A DNA stretch of 40,472 nucleotides from Sporosarcina sp. (lineage in GTDB: Bacteria; Bacillota; Bacilli; Bacillales_A; Planococcaceae), in NCBI RefSeq assembly GCF_029257255.1, contig NZ_JARICI010000023.1:1-40472 (forward strand). Direction: 5' to 3'. Shown here piece by piece: positions 9,614-18,000 of this stretch. How positions within the stretch are numbered: the first letter of the stretch is position 1; each line of letters begins with the position of its first letter. A program made the translations under genes and the position numbers. Below the pieces are notes generated by a model. That model did no database searches. It was not told the origin of the DNA and saw nothing but the letters and a program-made list of their open reading frames with translations.

Positions 9614-10240
9614 TTGAAGCCATTTGTTCTACCTGATTTGCCGTACGCTGTTGACGGTCTTGAGCCGTACATCGATGCACGTACTTTGGAAATTCATCAC
9701 GGCAAACACCATCAGACGTATGTGAATAACCTGAATGCAGCTCTAGAAAATCATTCCGATCTGCAGTCACAATCTCTTGAAGACTTATTGACTGATCTCA
9801 GTCAAGTGCCTGAAGAGATTCGGACAGCTGTCCAAAATAATGGCGGCGGCCATTATTGCCACAGCTTATTCTGGGAATCCATGACGCCAAAAAGTAAGGG
9901 CGAACCAACTGCTGACATTAAACGGGAAATCGAAAAGTATTTTCATACGTTCGATAACTTCCAGGATGTTTTATCAAAAGCAGCAATCAGCCGCTTTGGA
10001 AGCGGTTATGGCTGGCTCGTATTCGATAACGGTGAGTTATCTGTGATGAGCACTCCCAACCAGGATACGCCTTTGAAAGATGGAAAAACGCCATTGCTCG
10101 TTATCGATGTCTGGGAACATGCTTATTATCTGGCTTACCAAAACCGTCGCCCCGAGTTCGTACAAAACTGGTGGCATACAGTCGACTGGGACGTCGTCAA
10201 TGAGCGATTCCTACAAGCCGGTAGATCAACGGTAAATTAA
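9614..10240 (+). CDS. Fe/Mn-family superoxide dismutase
   Basis: Cytoplasmic enzyme that dismutates superoxide. All metal ligands are present: His28 (EIHHGKHH), His83 (GGGHYCHSLFW), Asp165 and His169 (IDVWEHAYY). The STPNQD loop keeps the Gln typical of Mn-type enzymes. Unusual is Tyr-Cys before the second ligand, where Bacillus SodA has Ala-Asn. 208 residues. TTG at 9614 follows a perfect GGAGGTGA. The two MntR-box-like sites upstream suggest induction when manganese is scarce, so this may be a second, conditional dismutase rather than the housekeeping one. It stands alone, divergent from the phosphodiesterase gene, and ends at a terminator. Confidence 0.93.
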   Translation: MKPFVLPDLPYAVDGLEPYIDARTLEIHHGKHHQTYVNNLNAALENHSDLQSQSLEDLLTDLSQVPEEIRTAVQNNGGGHYCHSLFWESMTPKSKGEPTADIKREIEKYFHTFDNFQDVLSKAAISRFGSGYGWLVFDNGELSVMSTPNQDTPLKDGKTPLLVIDVWEHAYYLAYQNRRPEFVQNWWHTVDWDVVNERFLQAGRSTVN

Positions 10241-10286
10241 TTTTCCTTCTCTCTTTATTTCCAGTTTTATCCTACATTCCAATTTA

Positions 10287-10320
10287 GGCTGCCTGATCTG
10301 CGGAAACAGATCGGGCAGCC
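10287..10320 (+). terminator. Intrinsic terminator of the superoxide dismutase gene
   Basis: A 14-base stem (one G-U pair) with a six-base loop CGGAAA, followed by CC and seven T. It lies between two convergent genes; the minus-strand side lacks a T-run. Confidence 0.92.
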
Positions 10321-10327
10321 CCTTTTT

Positions 10328-10972
10328 TTAATCCAGTATTCTAATTTTTATTTTTTTTACTCCCCATTCCATCGCACGCTCATATGAAGGAATGAATACA
10401 TCTATTTTATGGCCTTTAATGGCGCCGCCAATATCTCCTGCAATTGCTTCACCATAATTCTCGACCCACACCCTCGAACCAATCGGCACTACTCTAGGAT
10501 CCACTGCAATGACTTTTTGATTCGGATTGGCCCGCAGATCCTGACCGCTGTATGTGGTTCCTGAGCAGCCCTCGCAATATGCTGTGTAAGCGGTGGCTGT
10601 TACTGTCAATTCTTTCACCGGCGAAGCTGCAACAGCAACAGCAGCATTTTTCTTTGCCTGCTCATTTTGTTGCGCACGTTCTGAATTCATAATCACTTGC
10701 AATTGATCCCCCGGACGAATCAAATTGGAGTTTAATTCATTCCATTGCATTAAGTCTTCCACGTTCATTCCATGGGTATTCGCAATCCCATATAAAGTGT
10801 CTCCTTTTTTGACCGTATAGGATACAGCCTCGGATGGAACTTTCTTTTCCGTTTCGATAGACTTCTTAATTAAGAGTTCTCCCTCTGGCGATAAACCAAG
10901 TTCCGCACTATTTACATGAAATGGAATACAGAACAGTAGAATAGCAGCCAGCAATTTAATAGGTAATTTCAA
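10328..10972 (-). CDS. Secreted LysM and 3D domain cell-wall protein
   Basis: Probable exported peptidoglycan-binding hydrolase. A signal peptide (about residues 1-23) ends near VNSAE. A LysM domain (about 50-95, YTVKKGDTLYGIA ... RPGDQLQV) binds the glycan, then an Ala-rich linker leads to a C-terminal 3D domain (about 125-214) with the three Asp of the family (DPRVVPIGSRVWV, AGDIGG, KIDVF), the fold of the MltA-like catalytic core in YocH-type proteins. Two TTG codons in a row are possible starts; the second (10972) lies seven bases after AAGGAG and fits better than 10975. 214 residues. Lytic transglycosylase activity is likely but not certain. Confidence 0.88.
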   Translation of the reverse strand: MKLPIKLLAAILLFCIPFHVNSAELGLSPEGELLIKKSIETEKKVPSEAVSYTVKKGDTLYGIANTHGMNVEDLMQWNELNSNLIRPGDQLQVIMNSERAQQNEQAKKNAAVAVAASPVKELTVTATAYTAYCEGCSGTTYSGQDLRANPNQKVIAVDPRVVPIGSRVWVENYGEAIAGDIGGAIKGHKIDVFIPSYERAMEWGVKKIKIRILD

Positions 10973-11119
10973 CAAGCTTCTCCTTCTTTCTTTCTAAGAT
11001 TTTCCATAGTCTTACCAAAATGCAGTACTCTCATACAATAGAAAATCCCCAAGCTTGTATTCCCCTTAGTTTTTTCTTTCCGAATTAACGATGATATTTT
11101 GTTGCCTCCACAAAAAAAA

Positions 11120-11155
11120 CTGTTTGGAGTGTCATTTTCATGACAGTCCAAACAG
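11120..11155 (-). terminator. Intrinsic terminator overlapping the end of the symporter gene
   Basis: CTGTTTGGA and its complement flank an inner TGTCAT/ATGACA helix with a four-base loop. The minus-strand 5' arm lies in the last codons and the stop of the symporter gene, and eight T follow. Confidence 0.88.
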
Positions 11156-12511
11156 CATTTTTATTTTTTGTAAGAAACCTAGTGTATCCAAGAATACGAT
11201 GATGATTGTCAGTGGTACAACAAATTTCATCAGGAACAGCCAGAGCGGATAAAAACTCTTTGACTGCGGGCTTATTAATGTAAATTCTTCTTGCACAAGC
11301 ACCCGGTCCATCCGGTGCATGATGAAGATTGCAATCAGCAGACAGCCTGCCGGAAGCATAATATTACTAACTAGATAGTCTGTTGCGTCAAAAATACTTT
11401 TATCAAAAATCAACACGCCAGACAATGTACTTGAGGAAAGAGCGGACGGAATAGCTGCGCAGAATACAACAACACCTATGATCCAGGTCACTGCTTTACG
11501 TGACCGTTTACCGCTTGCTGTCATTGCCGCCACGATGATTTCATAGAGGCTGAATGAAGATGTCAGCGTCGCAAACAGGAATAGTATTAAGAATAACGCC
11601 AAAAATACTTGACCTAAAGGAAGCTGTGAAAAGACCGCAGGCAAAACCATGAATAATAACTCAGGACCCGCTGCCGGTTCCTGTCCAAATGCGAAGACTG
11701 CCGGAAAAATCGCCAATCCTGCCAACAGTGAAACGAACAGATTCATTCCGACTACTGAACTTGCAGAAGATGTTAGGCTGACATCTCTTTTCAAATACGA
11801 ACTGTACGTCACCATACATGAAAATCCGACTGCCAATGAAAAGAACGACTGACCGAGTGCATACAGTACGGATTCTCCCGTAATACTTGAGAAATCAGGT
11901 TTCAGGAAGAACGAGACACCTTCCATTGCACCTTCGAGTGTCAACGACCGCACAACTAAAATAATAAAGAAGATAAAGAGCAGAGGCATCATATATTTAT
12001 TCGCCTTCTCGATACCGTTCGCTACGCCTGAAGAAACGACCAGCACATTGATGATTGTGAATAGAAGTAAGCCGATCAATGTAGTCATTGGCGAACCGAC
12101 AATCGATCCGAACTGTTCTGAATAGGATGCGCCTTCACTGATAATCTTTCCGCCAACAGATAGACCACTATAAACGAATACCCATCCACCTACTACACTG
12201 TAGAACGAGAGTAAGAGAAAACAACCCGCAACACCCAATCTGCCGATCCACGGCCACGCACTTTCCGGAGCCAACTTTTTATACGCACTGATCGCTTCTT
12301 TGCCAGAGCCTCTTCCTATAATGAATTCTGAAATCAGCATAGGCAGTCCGATTAATAATGTGAACACGACAAACAGTAAAAAGAATGCCCCTCCTCCGCT
12401 CATTCCGGTTACATACGGGAATTTCCATATAGCCCCGAGACCAATCGCCGCGCCTGCCGACGACATGATAAAACCTAACTTTGATGACCATTGTTCTTTT
12501 CGTTGCTCCAT
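11138..12511 (-). CDS. Neurotransmitter:sodium symporter (NSS/SNF) family transporter
   Basis: LeuT-fold membrane transporter, probably a Na+-coupled amino acid importer. The unwound first helix typical of the family is clear (SSAGAAIGLGAIWKFPYVTG). Eleven or more hydrophobic segments are seen, and the GQSFFSLAVGFSCMVTYSSY segment matches helix 6 of bacterial members. 457 residues, typical for prokaryotic NSS proteins. The ATG at 12511 has GGGGGAA upstream at long spacing. A promoter with a palindrome over its -10 is just upstream, suggesting a dedicated regulator. The substrate cannot be predicted reliably. Confidence 0.92.
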   Translation of the reverse strand: MEQRKEQWSSKLGFIMSSAGAAIGLGAIWKFPYVTGMSGGGAFFLLFVVFTLLIGLPMLISEFIIGRGSGKEAISAYKKLAPESAWPWIGRLGVAGCFLLLSFYSVVGGWVFVYSGLSVGGKIISEGASYSEQFGSIVGSPMTTLIGLLLFTIINVLVVSSGVANGIEKANKYMMPLLFIFFIILVVRSLTLEGAMEGVSFFLKPDFSSITGESVLYALGQSFFSLAVGFSCMVTYSSYLKRDVSLTSSASSVVGMNLFVSLLAGLAIFPAVFAFGQEPAAGPELLFMVLPAVFSQLPLGQVFLALFLILFLFATLTSSFSLYEIIVAAMTASGKRSRKAVTWIIGVVVFCAAIPSALSSSTLSGVLIFDKSIFDATDYLVSNIMLPAGCLLIAIFIMHRMDRVLVQEEFTLISPQSKSFYPLWLFLMKFVVPLTIIIVFLDTLGFLQKIKMLFGLS

Positions 12512-12542
12512 AGAATTTTCATTCCCCCTTACTTCTACCTAT

Positions 12543-12557
12543 TACAGTTATACTGTA
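12543..12557. promoter_or_regulatory. Palindrome over the symporter -10 (putative operator)
   Basis: TACAGTTATACTGTA is symmetric except around the centre and covers the -10 hexamer of the symporter promoter, the position of a repressor site. No regulator gene is adjacent. Confidence 0.45.
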
Positions 12558-12575
12558 CTGTATCAGCAGAAACAA
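12547..12575 (-). promoter_or_regulatory. Sigma-A promoter of the symporter gene
   Basis: Minus strand TTGTTT (12570-12575), 17 bases, TATAAC (12547-12552). Confidence 0.65.
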
Positions 12576-12679
12576 GAGCAAATTCAATCAAAAATGCTGA
12601 TTGTCCTGAATAATCTATCATTTTGCATCAAAATGCATCTAAGTAGGCCGAAAATACTGACATTCATCTACAATAAAAA

Positions 12680-12712
12680 AACAACTGCACCCTCTACAAT
12701 GGCACAATCGTT
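12680..12712 (-). terminator. Intrinsic terminator of the HExxH gene
   Basis: Twelve consecutive pairs form in minus-strand RNA (four of them G-U), starting right after the stop codon, with a nine-base loop and six U following. The wobble pairs fit only the minus strand. Confidence 0.65.
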
Positions 12713-13276
12713 TTAAGCTGTAGGCATGGATTTTTTAGACAACAAACTATGATAACGAGTCAGATCTGTTTCATATAATCTTTCATACGTAGCTAAACTA
12801 TTCTTTCGGATTGCGTTAAAACACTCCGCTTCGACTAATTGAAAGCGTTCATTAAGTAGTGTCGCGTTATCCCACGCGGTAATCTCGAAAGCCATATTCA
12901 TTTCATTTTCCTCAATCAGCAGCTTAAAAAGTTCCGGTTTTGATAAAATCTCATGTAGTTCATGACTTTTTTTCATTGTGAAAATACTGATCGTTTTTGT
13001 CAATGAATCCTGCAGAGCAGCATGATCAATCACATGGCCAAGCTCATGTAGCGTCATCACCTGAACATAGGTTTCAAATGAACAGAAAGGCGCCAGTTCA
13101 GTATGTGAGTCTGGTAATCTTTCAGGATCAAAGCCGATGTATTTACCTATGAAATTATAGCTCATATTTATCCCATCATGTACCTCACGAAGCGGTACGG
13201 ACATCTCGACCGACTCCATCACATATTTTATATATTGAGACAGATCAGTCGTCTGCATCTCTGTATTCATTCTCAT
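12713..13276 (-). CDS. Hypothetical protein with an HExxH zinc-peptidase motif
   Basis: 187 residues. The one strong motif is TLHELGHVIDH near the centre, the zinc-binding HExxH signature of gluzincin-like metallopeptidases; a possible third ligand Glu lies about 50 residues later in NMAFEITAWD. No signal peptide or membrane helix is visible, so it should be cytoplasmic. I do not recognise the family. AGGGATGA precedes the start; the second ATG (13270) has slightly better spacing. The promoter TTGTAA-17-TATACT lies upstream. It is monocistronic and has its own terminator. Peptidase activity is inferred only from the motif. Confidence 0.7.
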   Translation of the reverse strand: MRMNTEMQTTDLSQYIKYVMESVEMSVPLREVHDGINMSYNFIGKYIGFDPERLPDSHTELAPFCSFETYVQVMTLHELGHVIDHAALQDSLTKTISIFTMKKSHELHEILSKPELFKLLIEENEMNMAFEITAWDNATLLNERFQLVEAECFNAIRKNSLATYERLYETDLTRYHSLLSKKSMPTA

Positions 13277-13325
13277 TCATCCCTGTTTTTGTACTTTAAC
13301 TTCTTTACTAATATTCTATAATTGT

Positions 13326-13354
13326 AGTATATATCCTGAAACATCCGATTACAA
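13326..13354 (-). promoter_or_regulatory. Sigma-A promoter of the HExxH gene
   Basis: Minus strand TTGTAA (13349-13354), 17 bases, TATACT (13326-13331), about 50 bases before the start. Confidence 0.65.
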
Positions 13355-13386
13355 TATGATCAGGGAAATCGTTGGATAATAAAAAA

Positions 13387-13417
13387 ATGTCCTCAAATCT
13401 TATCGATTCGAGAACAT
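13387..13417 (-). terminator. Intrinsic terminator of gsiB
   Basis: Thirteen-base stem with two G-U pairs in the minus-strand RNA, five-base loop, then seven U. Confidence 0.88.
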
Positions 13418-13461
13418 CTTTCTATTTATAATATATAGCAGATGATATGCCGACACCTGCA

Positions 13462-13752
13462 TCAGTCTTTATCAGTGTTTGTAATAGCTGCTCTTGCTTC
13501 TCCACCTTTACGGCCAATTTTTTCGTAGAAATCTTTGTCATGATTCTTCGCAGTAGCTTGACCGCCTTTGCGGCCAATCTCCCGATAAAATTCGCTATTA
13601 TGCTTTTGAGCAGTAGCTTCCCCGCCTTTACGGCCAATTTGCTCATAAAATTCACGGTCATGTTTTTTAGAAGTCGCCTGACCGCCTTTACGCCCTGCTT
13701 CTTCCAAACTCATTTTCTTCTCGATGCTTTCGGGATTCTTTTGGTTAGCCAT
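13462..13752 (-). CDS. gsiB: General stress protein GsiB (KGG repeat hydrophilin)
   Basis: Small, very hydrophilic stress protein of 96 residues. It is built from four 20-residue repeats with the core GRKGGxATxxxHDxEFYxxI; the last repeat ends GRKGGEARAA. This is the KGG-repeat (stress_B) architecture of Bacillus GsiB, a glucose-starvation and general-stress protein similar to plant LEA proteins. Bacillus subtilis GsiB has more repeats, so this copy is slightly shorter. The repeats are visible at DNA level as about 60-bp units. A strong AGGAGGA site lies nine bases before the ATG. A textbook sigma-B promoter and a 5' hairpin precede it, and a strong terminator follows. Confidence 0.95.
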   Translation of the reverse strand: MANQKNPESIEKKMSLEEAGRKGGQATSKKHDREFYEQIGRKGGEATAQKHNSEFYREIGRKGGQATAKNHDKDFYEKIGRKGGEARAAITNTDKD

Positions 13753-13789
13753 GTATAATCTTCCTCCTAGTTTTTCATATTTTTAAAGC

Positions 13790-13817
13790 CTACTAACAAG
13801 TTGACAAGCTTAGTAGA
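13790..13817 (-). promoter_or_regulatory. Hairpin at the very 5' end of the gsiB transcript
   Basis: CTACTAA and TTAGTAG pair across a 13-base loop. With the start predicted about seven bases after GGGAAT, the hairpin would form the extreme 5' end of the mRNA, where such structures protect Bacillus messages from decay. Confidence 0.5.
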
Positions 13818-13820
13818 TGT

Positions 13821-13845
13821 ATTCCCAGGTAACACAAAGCTAAAC
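13821..13845 (-). promoter_or_regulatory. Sigma-B promoter of gsiB
   Basis: Minus strand GTTTAG (13840-13845), 13 bases, GGGAAT (13821-13826), matching the sigma-B consensus GTTTAA-N12..15-GGGWAW. gsiB is a known member of the sigma-B regulon. Confidence 0.88.
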
Positions 13846-14064
13846 AAGTTACATAATTTTTCACTCCTTTTCGTATAAAAGTCGGATGAAATGGAATGTA
13901 TAGCCTAATTATCATTACAACTAACATCCTAAATTCCTCTCTTGGCATTGACTCGCGGTTACACTCATTTTTCAAGAACTGCAGTTTTCAAAAAATGTAT
14001 AGCATAACTTTTCAACTAACAGCCAAATTACAATGAAATGTTTTTTGAAAGGAGTTGTGAGGAA

Positions 14065-14238
14065 TTGGGAAGAGACGAGCACACGAAAGGCAGCAATAAT
14101 TCAGGGTCTTTACCGCAAACGCCAAAAAAACAAAAGATTGCAGCGAAGGATATGAAAGAAGAAATGGCGAAAGAACTGGCGGAGCTTCGCAGCAATCCAA
14201 AGAAATCCACAGACAGCGATCAAAAACGCTGGCCCTAA
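14065..14238 (+). CDS. YfhD-like small hydrophilic protein
   Basis: 57 residues starting at TTG 14065, ten bases after AAAGGAG. The product begins MGRDEHTKGSNNSGSLPQTP, which resembles the start of YfhD family proteins of spore formers, and continues as a charged, probably unstructured chain rich in Lys and Glu. Bacillus YfhD is a small protein of unknown function. The gene is followed at once by a strong bidirectional terminator. The reading frame is well supported by the ribosome site and terminator; the family call rests on memory of the N-terminal pattern. Confidence 0.65.
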   Translation: MGRDEHTKGSNNSGSLPQTPKKQKIAAKDMKEEMAKELAELRSNPKKSTDSDQKRWP

Positions 14239-14280
14239 TCCTTCTTGGAGCTACACTTTTTTATTTTGGGATCAATAAGA

Positions 14281-14322
14281 AAGAACCGCTCGAAAGTGAT
14301 GTGATCATTCGAGCGGTTCTTT
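14281..14322. terminator. Bidirectional terminator between convergent genes
   Basis: AAGAACCGCTCGAA pairs with TTCGAGCGGTTCTT, with an inner TGAT/ATCA helix. T-rich tracts follow on both sides, serving the YfhD-like gene (+) and the helicase operon (-). Confidence 0.9.
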
Positions 14323-14325
14323 TGA

Positions 14326-15057
14326 TTATTTTGTTGGTTTTTCTTGGTCTATCAGCTTTTCCAATTGTTCATCCCACTGGTCCAGCAGCGTATTCCAAAC
14401 TCGTGTAAACCGCATATCTTCTACATGGTTATACACTGAGAACTCTATACATGGAATTAGCTGCTTAGAAATATGGGCGGCTGCATCAATTTTGTCGAGT
14501 ACAATCTGTAGTGTACCTTCCGACATTTCCACTTCTGCCGACAGTAGAGCATTGCGCAAAGTTTCTTCATCGAGATCTTTTAACTTATGAGTCTGTTTCT
14601 TTGCCAGATGAAATGGCTCTATTTTTTTCTGAAGAAGTTCCTCTTTTTCTTCACACAGAATATTTTCATGGCACGAACTATAATACATAATGATTTCCTT
14701 TTGTTCTGGCGGCTGCTCATAAATTCCTGACTGTAATTGCTCTATACCCTTTGCAGTCAGTTCAAGGACATCTTTACGTTCCTTGACCATGTCTGCCCGT
14801 TTCATTTTCCCCAATAAATCCTCTGCGAATAAAGAATCGACAGCCAGGAACTCAGCTATCCTCTTTGGATCAGCTATGGGTAATTTATCTATAGTCATCA
14901 GCATCATTTTCATCAGAATATCCATCGTCGTCCGTTTGATTGTTGTATAAGAGATGTTCACCACCTCTACTGGCAATCCCCAGCTGGCAGACTTTTCTAT
15001 CTGCAGATTCGGCTGTTGCTGGATTTCTCTCTGTAATTTCTTTTGAAGTGAATCCAT
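14326..15057 (-). CDS. Helicase-associated protein with a probable winged-helix domain
   Basis: 243 residues, encoded 18 bases after the SF1 helicase and certainly co-transcribed with it (GGTGAAAGC before the ATG). I do not recognise the family. Residues about 45-120 look like a winged-helix DNA-binding domain: helices around IADPKRIAEFLAVD and FAEDLLGKMKRADMV, then a wing-like VLELTAKGIEQLQSG. The region after it (YYSSCHENILCEE) has two Cys, and the C-terminal half is helical and acidic. No catalytic motif is visible. Its fixed place behind the helicase suggests a partner that targets or regulates it. Confidence 0.7.
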   Translation of the reverse strand: MDSLQKKLQREIQQQPNLQIEKSASWGLPVEVVNISYTTIKRTTMDILMKMMLMTIDKLPIADPKRIAEFLAVDSLFAEDLLGKMKRADMVKERKDVLELTAKGIEQLQSGIYEQPPEQKEIIMYYSSCHENILCEEKEELLQKKIEPFHLAKKQTHKLKDLDEETLRNALLSAEVEMSEGTLQIVLDKIDAAAHISKQLIPCIEFSVYNHVEDMRFTRVWNTLLDQWDEQLEKLIDQEKPTK

Positions 15058-15075
15058 GCTTTCACCTTTCTTCCT

Positions 15076-18000
15076 TTATGGCTGTACACTCCTCAAACCG
15101 CCTTGCTGTTCAACAATTCCTCGTAACTGACTGTACATATCTCGTGCGGATTGGTTTTTCGTACGGACAGCGAACATTTCCGAACTTCCTACGATGATCA
15201 GCAGTTCCCGTGCTCGTGACAATGCGACATTCAATCGCCGGTAGTCTTTCGCAAACCCGATATCTCCACCCGATTCACCATGATTCCTGACAAAGCTCAA
15301 AATGATGATGTCCATTTCCATTCCTTGAAACTTATCGACAGAGCCTGTTCTGCAATGAAGATGAGTCGGCCGCAGTTCCTGCTGAAGCATCCGGTCAATT
15401 TGTTTTACTTGCTCGCCATAGAAGCTGATCACGCCAACGCTTTTAAGCTCATCACTCTTCATTCGGCCGGCACGTTTCGCTTCTTCTGTTGACTGTTCTG
15501 CATCTATTAACAGTTTCCGGACAAGCGTCAACTCTGATTCGTTGAACCGGCTAGTGCCGCCTTTGGCTTTATCTTCGTAGAAAGCAGGTTCATTCGGTGT
15601 ATCAAACCACAGTAAATGATCGTTGCGCGTGATTAGCTCGCTTTCCAGCAAGTGATCCCGAAGTTTATCCGAATCAGGTAAGCCGCACTGAAGCTCATAA
15701 TTACCTTCTTTATAGAAAGGTGATATGGTCTGCATAATTTTTTCGTGCATCCGGTATTGAATGCTGAGCATTGTTTTATTTTGTTTCGGCAGCGTACGGA
15801 ATAATCGTTCAAATAAAGATTCATTCAGCAGCTTTTTCATCTCACGCTGCACATCAGGATCTTTTTGTTGATCGACCAGCTCATCCATCGTTTCCTGCCC
15901 TACAAGTGGCGGCAGTTGGTGATGGTCTCCGACGAGAATTACTTTCTTACCTTTCAGCATCGGCAGTAATAATTCAGGAGGCGTCGCTTTTGAAACTTCA
16001 TCAATAATCACAACATCAAACTCCGGATACTCTTCCATGAACTGCTTCGATGCGGACGCCACACATGTAGTACCGATGACATTCGCATGCTCGACATAGA
16101 GCTTACGGATTTCATCCAGATCATAATCATTGGCTTCCTGCAGCAGCTGCTCCCACTGTGCCTGTAATTCCTGCAGAATGGGCAGTTGCTCACGTTCTGT
16201 TCTAAATTCTTCAAGCTCACGTACAGTTGTTTCCAGCACAACTGTAACTTTTTTCAGCTTCTGTTCGATTTCGGGATCGAGCTGTTCATGTAATTCATCA
16301 ATTCGGGATTTCAACTGCGTATTTTCGACTTGCCGTATCTGAAGCTGTTTTTCCATTTCACTGATTTGCTGTCGCTGCTCTCCCAGTGTCTGTTGTGTCG
16401 CGGCAGTATGTTGTTCACAATCAACTTTCGTCTCGATTAGTAACGTCAGTTGTTTCCTCTGCTCCTGACACTCTAAAACAGCTGTCTCCATCGTGCTTAT
16501 TTCCTTTAGCAACTGCTGCTCTTCCCAATCAATGTCGGGCTGTTCGTGTTCAGTCAGCCACTCATCCAGCAACTGACGTTTTTCAACAAGCTGCTGTTGA
16601 ATATGTTCTGACTGTTGCTGAAAAAGCTGTTGATCACGTTGAACGTGTTTCAGCTCCGAATTAATAAACTGCAAAACTTCCTGCTTAATTTCCGCAAAAC
16701 GTTGGATAGCCAGCTGTTTTTGTCGTTGCTGAATTTCTGCGCCTTTCATGCGAACTATTTCTTCCTTGTTGTAAAAAAAGGACATGCCCTGCGCAATCGT
16801 TTGTAAGATTTCTGTTTTTACAGGAGATTCTCCCTGAACTTGCAACGCATTTTTCACCGCTGGCTTTATCAGGAATCTCCCAAGCCGATCAATCATCCCA
16901 TGCATGTCCTGAATGGTCTTAAAGTCATTTGTAGGTTTTTTTTCAATCGAATTGATTGGAAAACGATGCTTCTGCAAAAGCTGCTCGGTTTTTCCAATTG
17001 CCGTCTGAAACCTTTCATAAAGCTCTTTCCACTCCTGAAACTCATATGTGAATTGCCCTGTTTCAATTGATTTGATCAAACGCTGCAGTTCATTCATTTG
17101 CAACACAAATTGAATCGGTACTTCAACTAGCAGCTCGGAAAGTGCTGTTTGCAACCTGTCCAATTTACTGATCGGACTGATTTGCTCATTTGCAACTTGC
17201 AGCCTGTGTACACGATCCGGGATAGTTGATAACTCATCCTGTACCTTGTTCAACTGTCCTGAAAGTTGCTGCAGGTTTGTCGTCAACTCTGCATACACAC
17301 GTATCTGTTTTAGCTTTCCAAGTTCATTTTGCAAAATCGCCAACCGTTCAGTTAAACTGCTTTCCGTTGGCATGCCTGAAAGTTTTAGTTGATGCTGCCG
17401 AATTTCCTGTTGTTGCTGCTCCAGCATTTTTTCAGTCTGTCCCGTTATAGTTTGCTGATCCGTTAGCTTTTTGGACAATTGATTTAGCGTATACTGTTTT
17501 GCTGCATGTTCTGCAGTTTGTGTTTTCAGCTGCTGTTTCAGCAACTTTTGCAATTCAAGCTGTTCCGAAAGCATCGTTTGTTCTTCGATGTATTCAGTAT
17601 TCCTTTGTTCAAGCTGCTGAATAGCCTCTGACATTTCAGACTCTTTCTTCTTATATATCTCGCGTGTCGCCTGAACGGTTTCCAATGTTTCATTGCGCCA
17701 ATGTAAGGCAACATTCTCTGCAATGAAACGCTTGCCTTCTTCTTCAATACTTTCAGACCGTCCATAACGCAAAATTCTGGTCTTCGGATCTGTCAGCAAT
17801 CGACCGAGTGCATTATCTACCGCGAGATTCGACTGAGACGCAACAAGTGTCCGCAACCCAGCTTTGACGTTCTGATAGCAAATCTCCGAAATAACAGTTG
17901 TTTTACCTGTTCCCGGCGGTCCTTGAATAACATACAGATCATGGGCTTTCATTGCTCCTGTAACAGCTTCTCTTTGAAATTCATTGAGATTATTATGAAA

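Noticed and set aside
10969..11151. 60-codon minus-strand reading frame between the LysM-3D gene and the symporter gene
   Set aside because: It overlaps the symporter terminator and the ribosome site of the LysM-3D gene, has no good ribosome site, and its composition is not protein-like.
13462..13752. Tandem 60-bp repeats considered as a CRISPR-like array
   Set aside because: They encode the in-frame KGG repeats of GsiB and have no spacers.
13793..13975. 60-codon minus-strand frame upstream of gsiB
   Set aside because: It runs through the sigma-B promoter and the leader hairpin and has no ribosome site.
14012..14210. Two minus-strand reading frames opposite the YfhD-like gene
   Set aside because: Antisense shadows; no ribosome site, Ser/Phe/Cys-rich composition, while the plus strand has a good start and a terminator directly after it.
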